From Myxococcales bacterium (GTDB taxonomy: Bacteria > Myxococcota_A > Bradymonadia > UBA4248): DNA of 7,680 nt. Positions 1-6,189 of this stretch are shown here, piece after piece (the stretch's first letter is position 1; each line of letters begins with the position of its first letter). The position numbers and the translations under genes were made by a program. The DNA lies in the NCBI GenBank assembly GCA_004554395.1, contig SFMP01000116.1, positions 1-7,680 of the forward strand, in the 5' to 3' direction. The notes under the pieces are model-generated. The model ran no database searches. It had not been told where the DNA came from and was given only the letters and a program-made list of their open reading frames with translations.

Positions 1-144
1 CCGCCTGCGTCGCCGTCTGTTGCCGATATGCCGCAAGTTCCTGCGTCGCCGTCTGTTGCCGATATGCCGCAAGTTCCTGCGTCGCCGTCTGTTGCCGATA
101 TGCCGCAAGTTCCTGCGTCGCCGTCTGTTGCCGATATGCCGCAA
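1..144 (+). repeat. 36-bp in-frame tandem repeat array
   Basis: Three complete, identical 36-bp units lie at 28-63, 64-99 and 100-135. A partial unit at 1-27 differs only in its first codon, and a 9-bp remnant sits at 136-144. Each unit encodes MPQVPASPSVAD. The unit length is a multiple of three, so copy-number change would lengthen or shorten the protein without a frameshift. Identity at the DNA level, including silent positions, points to recent expansion by slippage or unequal recombination. The array may continue beyond the left edge. Confidence 0.95.
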
Positions 145-1533
145 GCCGCTGCGCAAGCCCAAGTTGCTCAAAATGCAGCCGAAGCCGAAGCCGGCGACAT
201 GTCGAATATGTCGGATGAAGAGCAACTCCAAGCCATCCTCAATTCGATGACGCCCGAGGAACGATTGGCATACGAAACCCACTGCTTCGAAGAGCAGGCT
301 CGCGCTGCACAAGAACGCATGGCTCGCCAAAAAGAACTATACGAGATGTATGGAGAATCGTCGCCAAATCGCACGAAGACGCCGGCCGGCTTGGTCATTG
401 GTATCGTCGTCCTCGTCTTAGGGTTGCTCGGATTTGTCGCCTATTTGGCGGTCTCGGCCAATGAACCTGTCAAAGACGAAAAAGCCGCCGAAGATCAATC
501 GCAAGAACAAGGAGAAGTGCCCGTGATTGCTGCCGATCGCGCAGATCTCGAAACGTATAAGGTTTCGGTGCGCATCGATGGGGCGACGTCGATCTTCGTC
601 AATGGGCAAGCCGTGGCGATGGGCGATGTCGATTTCGTCAAAGGTCGAAAGAATACGATTATCGCATACGCGCCGCACATGGTGCCCTATTTTGCGACTT
701 TCTCGGCCGATGAAAAGGTCACAGCCCCCATCGAAGCGGCGCTCGAATCCGATGTGCTCTACGAAAAGGGACGCATCGATTTCAGATTCACCGACGCAGA
801 ACAAGGAAAAATGCGCTACACGGCGCGTTTCGACGGTCAGCCGTTGTCGAACTTCCCTGCGACGGTGACAGATGTCGTCTTAGGACGCCCGCATATCTTG
901 ACGATCGAAACGCCATCGCTCGCCAAGCACATGCACATCATTTGGCCCGACGATCGCGATAATACGGTGACGATTCCCGAGCTCAAACCCGCCAATATGG
1001 CGCTTCGCGGCACCGAGTGCACGACGAAGAAGATGCCCGCATCCGAAAAGAACTACGCATTCTCCATTAAGAATGGCAACACGACGTCAAAACAGCCCAT
1101 TATTGCGACGGTGACACCTGGCAATATGATCGAGTATTCGGTCGCGCGCGAGCAGCGCAAAAAACTCGACGTTGCCATCATTCCCGATGGTTTTGGCACG
1201 CTCATGCTCGATATGACGCTTTTGCGCAAGTCGATTGGTGAATCGATCGTCGCGTTCCGTCGAGCCGACAAGGAGGCCGACTATCGCGTGTGCATGCGTC
1301 GGTCGGGCGAAGTGATTTGCCCGTCGATGGATGCCGAAACGACGGTGCCATCGGGCAACGACTGGGTATTCTTTGCCGTCGCCGGGACCGAGCTCAATGC
1401 CGTCGTCTTGCGCGGTACGCAAAAACAAGAGCTCCAAAGCTCTCGGAAATACACTTTCGAAACGCAACTCGATAAGAATAAGTCGTTCTCGTACCGCCAA
1501 GTCGGATACCAATCGACGAAGAAAAAGAACTAA
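1..1533 (+). CDS. Single-pass membrane protein with N-terminal repeats, unknown function (5' end outside window)
   Basis: The frame is open from the first base, so the true start lies to the left; the ATGs at 28, 64 and 100 are only repeat positions. 510 codons are visible. Codons 1-48 are Pro/Ala/Ser-rich repeats (unit MPQVPASPSVAD). Codons about 66-120 are highly charged and helical. One transmembrane helix lies at about codons 129-152, rich in Val, Leu and Gly, and a large domain follows that I infer to be extracytoplasmic. This part contains a beta-rich stretch around codons 180-225 that reminds me of PEGA-type surface repeats (SIFVNGQAV, then KNTIIAYA and VPY), an H-M-H-I-I-W-P motif from codon 310, and a C-x8-C segment (CMRRSGEVIC, from codon 431) leading to VPSG. 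These features recur in the next gene, so the two are paralogues. I do not recognise the family. The missing N-terminus could add a cytoplasmic domain such as a kinase or zinc ribbon, but nothing visible shows this. Confidence 0.9.
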   Translation, partial: PPASPSVADMPQVPASPSVADMPQVPASPSVADMPQVPASPSVADMPQAAAQAQVAQNAAEAEAGDMSNMSDEEQLQAILNSMTPEERLAYETHCFEEQARAAQERMARQKELYEMYGESSPNRTKTPAGLVIGIVVLVLGLLGFVAYLAVSANEPVKDEKAAEDQSQEQGEVPVIAADRADLETYKVSVRIDGATSIFVNGQAVAMGDVDFVKGRKNTIIAYAPHMVPYFATFSADEKVTAPIEAALESDVLYEKGRIDFRFTDAEQGKMRYTARFDGQPLSNFPATVTDVVLGRPHILTIETPSLAKHMHIIWPDDRDNTVTIPELKPANMALRGTECTTKKMPASEKNYAFSIKNGNTTSKQPIIATVTPGNMIEYSVAREQRKKLDVAIIPDGFGTLMLDMTLLRKSIGESIVAFRRADKEADYRVCMRRSGEVICPSMDAETTVPSGNDWVFFAVAGTELNAVVLRGTQKQELQSSRKYTFETQLDKNKSFSYRQVGYQSTKKKN

Positions 1534-1548
1534 AACATCGCCACTTTT

Positions 1549-1582
1549 CGCACCAGTTTGCCAATTACCGCACGCTGGTGCG
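1549..1582. repeat. Inverted repeat between the paralogous genes
   Basis: CGCACCAG at 1549-1556 pairs with CTGGTGCG at 1575-1582 across an 18-nt spacer. The flanking TTTT and TAAAA extend the symmetry if one base is bulged. It starts 15 bp after the stop of the upstream gene and ends 10 bp before the -35 box of the predicted promoter. No T-tract follows it on the plus strand, so it is a poor intrinsic terminator. An operator or activator site for the downstream promoter is equally plausible. This is an inference from position and symmetry only. Confidence 0.5.
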
Positions 1583-1592
1583 TAAAAGATCG

Positions 1593-1621
1593 TTGAAAGT
1601 CTCTTTTGGCATCGTTATACT
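1593..1621 (+). promoter_or_regulatory. Predicted sigma70-type promoter
   Basis: TTGAAA at 1593-1598 and TATACT at 1616-1621 are separated by exactly 17 bp, each matching the sigma70 consensus at five of six positions. Transcription would start near 1628, giving a leader of about 30 nt to the ATG at 1658. This suggests that the second membrane-protein gene can be transcribed independently of the first. Confidence 0.6.
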
Positions 1622-1657
1622 CCTCACGCTGGGTTTCATGTGAAATATGGTGCATAT

Positions 1658-3166
1658 ATGAGTCTTGAAACGGATAAAAAGCTAGAGCAGGCAGGGAATG
1701 CCGTCGATATTCGTGCTCTGGCCGACTACGAATACGATATCAATAAGAACGATACAGATACGATCGACTTCGGTTCCGAAATCGATGCAAGCGAAGTCAT
1801 CTCATTCGATTCTAAAACTGGCGAAACACACGGTGGATCGAATGAATCTGAGCAAGAATTAGCGAAGAAAATTCAAGAATCGACCGATACGGGGCTCAAG
1901 CCCGTGAGGCATCAGGAGTCGACGCTCTTGGTCGATTCGCCATTGCTCGAATTGAAAGAAGAGATGGCTGGTGAGCGCGTGGCGTCGGATAAGTCGTCGC
2001 ATCATTACCTCGTCTTTTTCATGATATTTGCGGGGCTTTTGGTGCTCGTCGTCGCCATTGCCATATCGTTGCAAGTGGCAGAAACCGACGGCGACTACGA
2101 TAAGTATGGCAATGGTAGCGCGTTGCCGGGGGTATCGCCAAGGGGCGATGGTCTGACCTATCACATGGCTCCGATATCGGGCGAGCCGCGAGCGGGCGAT
2201 TACGTCATCAATGGTGTGGCGCTCAATGCGCAGTTCCCGAATCCCGAAGATCGCCTCGGTGTACAACTCGTTGACGAAGTCAAAAATACGCTCATCGTCT
2301 ATGCCGATGGCTATGTGCCCTATACGATTTCGGTCGAACCAGATCGCGATTTCGTCGATTCGCCGTTGAGCTACTTGCTCGAATCGAGCGATACTTATCA
2401 GAAATCGAACTTGACCATTCGAGCGCCCAAGGGGGCCGATCTTTCGAAATCTGTGTTGTACGTCAATGGCAAATCGCTCATCGCCAAGCCCGAACAGACG
2501 GTCGAAGTCGTGAGCGGGTTCCCCGTATTCATTCAGTTGAGCGACCGAAACGACAAGGGCGATCATCTCCACGTCGTTTGGCCGACGCGGAGTAGCGAAA
2601 CGGTACAATTGCCCGAGCTCGAGAGCATCGACAGCGCGCGCCGCGTGACGGTATTCAAGATTTCGGTGCCAAAAGATTATACGCGCGATGAATCGTTCCA
2701 GTTACTCGTCACGGCCGAGGGCACGACGACGACAGTCGCTGGCACGCGCCGTTTGGCCAAAAACGAGATGATCGAAATCAAGATGAATAAGAACGGGCGT
2801 TATCCCTTCGAGATGATGATCAATTCGACGCCATTTGGTTCGATTACGATCGATGGTTATATGCAGTTGTCGTCGCGCGGGATTGCAAAAGTTCGCTTCG
2901 GCAAAAAGTCGTTGCCCAATACGACGTTGTGCTTTAGGCGTTCGAGCGAGTCGATATGTGCGCATCCCGATCAAGAGACGATCGTGCCGAGTGGGCGTTG
3001 GGAACTCGTCGCCTACGAAACGAATCCCGATGGGAGCAAGTCGTGGTTTACGAATTCGACGTATGAGACGATTTCGGAAGATGTCGATTACGTGTTTACG
3101 TTGAAGTCGAAAGAGAAGATATTTAGCTATGAGATGGCGAAGCCAGGGCGCGAACGCTCGCGCTGA
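1658..3166 (+). CDS. Single-pass membrane protein, paralogue of the preceding gene, unknown function
   Basis: 502 residues from the ATG at 1658. A GTG at 1640 is in frame and would add six residues; the ATG is preferred because the promoter at 1593-1621 leaves a normal leader for it. Neither start has a clear ribosome binding site. Residues 1 to about 110 are acidic and rich in Asp, Glu and Ser, probably a disordered cytoplasmic region. A single hydrophobic helix spans about residues 117-139. The rest is probably extracytoplasmic. It shares colinear landmarks with the upstream protein: KNTLIVYA then VPY; H-L-H-V-V-W-P from residue 303 followed by TV-x-LPEL; and CFRRSSESIC from residue 425 followed by D-x-ET-x-VPSG. 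In both proteins the H-x-H to PEL block is 19 codons and the Cys to VPSG block is 22 codons. The two Cys could form a disulfide outside the cytoplasm. There is no catalytic motif that I can name; a structural or binding role is more likely than an enzyme. Confidence 0.9.
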   Translation: MSLETDKKLEQAGNAVDIRALADYEYDINKNDTDTIDFGSEIDASEVISFDSKTGETHGGSNESEQELAKKIQESTDTGLKPVRHQESTLLVDSPLLELKEEMAGERVASDKSSHHYLVFFMIFAGLLVLVVAIAISLQVAETDGDYDKYGNGSALPGVSPRGDGLTYHMAPISGEPRAGDYVINGVALNAQFPNPEDRLGVQLVDEVKNTLIVYADGYVPYTISVEPDRDFVDSPLSYLLESSDTYQKSNLTIRAPKGADLSKSVLYVNGKSLIAKPEQTVEVVSGFPVFIQLSDRNDKGDHLHVVWPTRSSETVQLPELESIDSARRVTVFKISVPKDYTRDESFQLLVTAEGTTTTVAGTRRLAKNEMIEIKMNKNGRYPFEMMINSTPFGSITIDGYMQLSSRGIAKVRFGKKSLPNTTLCFRRSSESICAHPDQETIVPSGRWELVAYETNPDGSKSWFTNSTYETISEDVDYVFTLKSKEKIFSYEMAKPGRERSR

Positions 3167-3187
3167 GAACTGCGATCTGTGTTGCGA

Positions 3188-3406
3188 TGGGCGCGTAGCG
3201 CCCACAGGCACGGCGTATTGCGAAGCAATAGCCGTGCGCGCGGGCGTATTGCGAAGCAATAGCCGCGCTCTCATGTAGGGCGTATGCCGCCATGCGGCGG
3301 CATAGCCCTGCGGCGCATAGCGCAAGCGATGCGCCAGTGGCGCGTATGGCGCCGTGCGCCATAGCGGCCACCCGTTTGCCATGCCGCCATGCGGCTTGGC
3401 AAACGG
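3188..3406. repeat. Array of seven consecutive hairpins (REP-like palindromic cluster)
   Basis: Seven imperfect palindromes follow one another with almost no spacing: 3188-3204 (7-bp stem, loop GTA); 3208-3237 (stem interrupted by one bulged G, loop GAA); 3238-3268 (same core, loop GAA); 3278-3308 (GGGC plus a 9-bp inner stem TATGCCGCC, loop ATGC); 3312-3335 (GGCGCAT stem, GCAA tetraloop); 3337-3371 (GTGGC, a GCG/GCG internal loop, then TATGGCGC, loop CGT); 3372-3406 (16-bp stem with one T-T mismatch, loop CAT). Hairpins 2, 3, 4 and 6 share a frame in which the left arm reads G-TA and the right arm ATA-GC, while the stem tips differ. Hairpins 2 and 3 share an identical 23-bp core (3212-3234 and 3243-3265). 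The first hairpin begins 22 bp after the upstream stop codon. The array could stabilise mRNA ends or block readthrough, or be a family of mobile palindromes. No T-tract marks any of them as an ordinary terminator. Confidence 0.85.
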
Positions 3407-3630
3407 AACAGAGCACGGCATTGGGCAGAATTGTCGTGGCAATGGTTTTAGACGTGCGAGAACGCGTGCAAATCGGCACGTATCGTGCAGAATAGGGCGT
3501 TGCAGGGCGGTGTAGCTCGTGTGGCGGTTGCGCGGCGCTCGGCGTTGGGCAAAAGCCGCTTGTGCGTAGATTGCATGCTTGCCAAAGTTGCGCCGTTGTG
3601 GTAATTGGCGCGTTGGGGGTATGACCACTG
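3407..3630. other. Intergenic stretch without a recognisable gene
   Basis: This is the part of the 478-bp gap between the hairpin array and the ribosome binding site of the small exported protein. Short open frames exist but lack convincing starts and family features. A 6-bp inverted repeat ACGTGC/GCACGT (3452-3457 and 3476-3481) is the only symmetry noted, and it is weak. The promoter of the downstream operon should lie here, but I found no pair of boxes good enough to call. Confidence 0.5.
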
Positions 3631-3637
3631 AGAGGAG
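3631..3637 (+). promoter_or_regulatory. Ribosome binding site of the small exported protein
   Basis: AGAGGAG lies 7 nt upstream of the ATG at 3645. It decides the start: in-frame upstream starts at 3579 and 3621 have no such site and would bury the signal peptide. Confidence 0.8.
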
Positions 3638-3644
3638 TGATGCG

Positions 3645-3878
3645 ATGAAAAAAGTAATCAGTGTATTTGGATTTGCAGCCGTAGTGCTTTTCGCGTCGCA
3701 GGCGATGGCGCAAGAAAAAGTGACGGAAATCAACTTCGAAGGCGACACGATCGAGGGCGATTTGATGATGCCGACGCAGTCGAATATTGCCGTCAAGGAG
3801 TTGGACGAATTGAGCAGCTTGATTCGAGCTCGCGAAGATTTCGTCGATGAAATGCGCAAAACGGTAGACGAACTGTAA
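3645..3878 (+). CDS. Small exported (periplasmic) protein, partner of the FHA/TonB-like protein
   Basis: 77 residues. The N-terminus is a clear Sec signal peptide: MKK, a hydrophobic core over about residues 4-16, and an A-M-A cleavage site at 20-22, leaving a mature chain of 55 residues starting QEK. There is no lipobox cysteine, and the mature chain has no cysteine. The mature part is acidic, with VTEINFEGDTIEGDL near its start and a predicted helical segment SSLIRAREDFVDEM near its end. The strong ribosome binding site and the signal peptide fix the start. It lies 49 bp upstream of the FHA/TonB-like gene with no terminator between, so the two are probably co-transcribed. From memory, short exported proteins with a similar FE-D-x-x-EGDL and SLI-R-F-EM pattern sit beside AgmX/GltG-like genes in other Myxococcota; I could not check this. 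Its function is unknown; a periplasmic partner of the downstream protein is the simplest guess. Confidence 0.9.
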   Translation: MKKVISVFGFAAVVLFASQAMAQEKVTEINFEGDTIEGDLMMPTQSNIAVKELDELSSLIRAREDFVDEMRKTVDEL

Positions 3879-3912
3879 TTTGATGCGATAGACAACGGAG
3901 CAATCTCGAAAA

Positions 3913-3918
3913 AGAGGA
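3913..3918 (+). promoter_or_regulatory. Ribosome binding site of the FHA/TonB-like gene
   Basis: AGAGGA lies 9 nt upstream of the ATG at 3928, supporting that start and separate translation initiation within the two-gene operon. Confidence 0.7.
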
Positions 3919-3927
3919 AATTCGACG

Positions 3928-5898
3928 ATGAAATTTGAAATTCTTGGTCCCAACAACAACGTCGTCAACGTTGTAGAGACAGAGGCAAATCCGATTCGCA
4001 TCGGTAAAAATGCGAGTTGTGAGTTGTGCCTAGACGACGCGAGCGTGTCGCGTGTGCATGCCGTGATAGAGCTGACGCCGCAGGGGTACAGGCTTTCCGA
4101 CCGCATTAGCGTGGGCGGCACGTTTCTCAACGACCAAAGGGTGGAATCGAGTAAACCTGCGATGATATCGTCGGGTGCGGTTTTGCGCTTTGGCAATGTA
4201 TCGGTTCGCGTCGTGTTCGATGAAGTCGCCGAAGAAGAATCGGGTGGTGCGACGTTGGCCGTCAATGCGCCCGACTTAGAAACGATGGCGTCGCAAGAGG
4301 TTGCGCCGTCGGTCGAGGCTGCTCCGCGTCCGTCGTTGTCGATGGCGCCTGCCGTGGCGGCAGGTGGCGTTGCCGCTGGTGTGGCGGCTGCCGCGCCCAA
4401 GCCCGGTGGGTTTGCCGGCGGTGGTTTCACTGCCGGATCGAGCAATGCCAATGCTCCAGTCACGATTATTCGCAAAAAGAAACGCGGTGTCAGTTTCGAA
4501 CGCCGTTTCATGTCGAATCGCGGCAAGACGAGTTCGTGTGTGCTCGAAGTCGCCTATGTTTGGCGCGATAACGTCATCAGCATCGACCAGTACGATGCGA
4601 AAAGCGGCAATACGGTGTCGGTTGGCATCGACAAAAAGTGTTCGTATAAGCTCAATACGGGCATGAGTTCGCAGAATTTGGTGTTGGCAAAGTGCATCGG
4701 ATCGAAGTGGCAACTTTGTTTCAATACGTCGTTTAAGGGTTGTATCGTCCAAGGCGATTCGAAGCGTCCGTTCTCGGAGTGCAGTACATCTGAGTTCAGC
4801 GTGCCGACGACATCGTCGATGGTGCCGCCGGGGTCGCTTAGTTGCGAAGTCACGGGCGACGTTCGCGCCAAATACGAATTTGGCGAAGCGGTCATCATGA
4901 TTCGCTACGTCGACAAAGCCGTCGTCGCGGTGCCGTTTTTGGCGGGCTTTGAATGGAGCAAATACGGCAACTGGGTTGCCTCGTTCTTGATCCATGCCGC
5001 TCTGTTCTCGGTCATCTTGTTTGCGACCGACCGCGTCGATGCGTTGATGGTCGACCGCATCATGACGGCTTCGAAGTTTGCGACTGTCGTCGAAACGCAG
5101 GTCGAAGAAGAAGAAGAAGCCGACAAACCCGACGAAGAAGAGCCCGAAGAACAAGAAATCGAAGACGAAACCGATGTCGCGCGCGATGCCGCCGATACGC
5201 CGTTTGCCGCCAATACGACGAATAACAGCGCGGCGAGTGGCACGGGCTCTGGCATGTCGAAGGGCGAGGCCAATGCTGCCGCTCAAGCGACGGGTTTGTT
5301 GGCGCAATCTAACGCCATGAACTCAATGTTGGCGGCTGGTATGGATATGAACAGCTTCGATAACCTCGATTGGTCGAGCTTCGACTCGTCGGCGCAAGCC
5401 GCTTCGGCGGGTTATGTCCTTGGTACGACGGGTACGGGCGGCGGTGGCGCAAGCCTCGGCAGCTTCGGCCCCGGCGGCTTCGGCCCCGGTGGCGCTGGTG
5501 GCGGCGGTGGTGCCATTCAGGCGGCTGCTCGTTCCTATAATGCCGATATGGGTAAAAAAGGCGAAGCCAAACCCCAAGTCAAAATGAAAAACCCCGAAGT
5601 CTCGGGTTCGCTCGACAAACGCATCATCCAGAAAGTCGTTCGTCAGCACCACGGCGAATTGCGCGCTTGCTACGAACGCGAAGTCGCCAAAGTCAAAGGC
5701 CTCAACGGCGTCATCACCGTCGTTTGGTTGATTTCTCCGCAAGGCGCTGTCACGAAAGTCATTCTGAAATCTTCGACGATGAAGAACAAGAACGTCGAAA
5801 AATGCGTCACCGATTCGATTAAGTTCTGGCGATTCCCGCAACCGCGCGGTGGTGGGGCCGTCCAAGTCGAATACCCGTTCGACTTCCAAGTCAACTAA
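3928..5898 (+). CDS. FHA domain protein with TonB-like membrane anchor and AgmX/PglI-type C-terminal domain (GltG-like)
   Basis: 656 residues. Residues 1 to about 97 form an FHA domain, a phosphothreonine-binding fold, with R24-I-G26, S41-R42-V-H44 and G63-G-T65-F-L-N68; the usual first Asn of the loop motif is Gly. An Ala/Gly/Pro-rich linker follows (about 105-180). Residues about 188-340 form a second beta-rich, Cys-containing cytoplasmic region. A single transmembrane helix (about 349-366) contains S352-F-L-I-H356, matching the S-x3-H motif of TonB anchors. Outside the membrane come a Glu-rich stretch (about 392-417), a region rich in Met, Asn and Ala, a Gly-rich linker (about 500-529, with a GFGPG duplication) and the C-terminal domain (about 558-654) with C581-Y-E, C626 and W634-x-FPQP, typical of the AgmX/PglI family. 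This order matches Myxococcus GltG, which links a cytoplasmic signal and a proton-driven motor to the periplasm. Other FHA/TonB paralogues are common, so no symbol is assigned. Confidence 0.93.
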   Translation: MKFEILGPNNNVVNVVETEANPIRIGKNASCELCLDDASVSRVHAVIELTPQGYRLSDRISVGGTFLNDQRVESSKPAMISSGAVLRFGNVSVRVVFDEVAEEESGGATLAVNAPDLETMASQEVAPSVEAAPRPSLSMAPAVAAGGVAAGVAAAAPKPGGFAGGGFTAGSSNANAPVTIIRKKKRGVSFERRFMSNRGKTSSCVLEVAYVWRDNVISIDQYDAKSGNTVSVGIDKKCSYKLNTGMSSQNLVLAKCIGSKWQLCFNTSFKGCIVQGDSKRPFSECSTSEFSVPTTSSMVPPGSLSCEVTGDVRAKYEFGEAVIMIRYVDKAVVAVPFLAGFEWSKYGNWVASFLIHAALFSVILFATDRVDALMVDRIMTASKFATVVETQVEEEEEADKPDEEEPEEQEIEDETDVARDAADTPFAANTTNNSAASGTGSGMSKGEANAAAQATGLLAQSNAMNSMLAAGMDMNSFDNLDWSSFDSSAQAASAGYVLGTTGTGGGGASLGSFGPGGFGPGGAGGGGGAIQAAARSYNADMGKKGEAKPQVKMKNPEVSGSLDKRIIQKVVRQHHGELRACYEREVAKVKGLNGVITVVWLISPQGAVTKVILKSSTMKNKNVEKCVTDSIKFWRFPQPRGGGAVQVEYPFDFQVN

Positions 5899-5913
5899 TC
5901 GCGTTTTGCTTCG

Positions 5914-5944
5914 ATCCCCGTCCTCTCGGACGGGGATTTTTTTT
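5914..5944 (+). terminator. Rho-independent terminator of the FHA/TonB-like operon
   Basis: A perfect 10-bp stem, ATCCCCGTCC (5914-5923) with GGACGGGGAT (5928-5937), has a TCTC loop and runs straight into eight T residues (5937-5944). It starts 16 bp after the stop codon. There is no T-tract on the minus-strand side, so it works in the plus direction only and does not serve the convergent gene. Confidence 0.95.
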
Positions 5945-6026
5945 GTATTCTCGTCGCGCTTTGCGCACGCCTTCAACTGTTTTTCGAGAGCTCGATACAG
6001 ACTTGACGAAGTGACCTCTCCCCCGG

Positions 6027-6072
6027 CCTATCCATTCCCCCTCTCCATCAATGGAGAGGGGGAATAGATAGG
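6027..6072. repeat. Long palindrome (22-bp stem) between convergent genes
   Basis: The arms 6027-6048 and 6051-6072 are complementary at 21 of 22 positions, with a 2-nt centre (effectively a 4-nt loop once the closing pairs open). The arm contains a pyrimidine run, ATTCCCCCTCTCC. Only TTTATAT follows on the plus side and CCGGGGGA on the minus side, so it is not a classic terminator, though it could end transcription of either convergent gene by structure alone. A dispersed intergenic palindrome is the alternative. The rest of 5945-6189 shows no gene that I can support. Confidence 0.85.
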
Positions 6073-6189
6073 TTTATATGGATGGGCGGCCTGGTTCCCT
6101 CTGGCGATGGGGCGGGGCTACTCGCCGCAAACCCAAATCCCCCGCCATGATGTTTCAACGGAAAAAGTCAATGCGGTAGCCCTGAACGC

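Noticed and set aside
1..144. Reading the 36-bp and 54-bp repeats as mobile or CRISPR elements
   Set aside because: Both arrays are in frame within long open coding regions, contiguous without spacers, and lack terminal inverted repeats.
1640..1657. GTG at 1640 as start of the second membrane protein
   Set aside because: It would lie only about 12 nt after the predicted transcription start and has no ribosome binding site. The ATG at 1658 fits better, though the choice is not certain.
3188..3406. CRISPR array
   Set aside because: Units are palindromes of different sequence and length without constant direct repeats and unique spacers. Only two units share an identical 23-bp core, and no cas gene is nearby.
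3579..3607. Possible promoter TTGCCA-N17-TAATTG before the small exported protein
   Set aside because: The -35 box is good but the -10 box matches the consensus at only two positions; too weak to call.
3579..3644. Upstream start for the small exported protein
   Set aside because: It would add 22 residues before a textbook signal peptide. AGAGGAG at 3631-3637 points to the ATG at 3645.
1859..3895. Minus-strand open frames over the second membrane protein (1859-2608 and 2702-3895)
   Set aside because: They are antisense to a gene with a clear membrane helix and paralogue motifs. The longer one also runs through the hairpin array and the small exported gene, and neither has a recognisable domain.
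3123..4526. Long minus-strand open frame (467 codons) over the hairpin region and the FHA gene
   Set aside because: It overlaps the hairpin array, the small exported protein and the FHA domain, all of which have strong independent support on the plus strand. Its translation is low-complexity Ala/Arg/Thr/Pro-rich with no domain.
4276..5307. Minus-strand open frame of 343 codons inside the FHA/TonB-like gene
   Set aside because: Arg/Phe/Asp-rich translation typical of the reverse complement of GTC, GAA and CGA codons. The plus-strand gene has recognisable domains throughout.
6090..6150. G-rich then C-rich stretch as a further hairpin or terminator for the minus-strand gene
   Set aside because: The arms pair only over about five bases at a time with large loops and no T-tract on the minus strand; not convincing.
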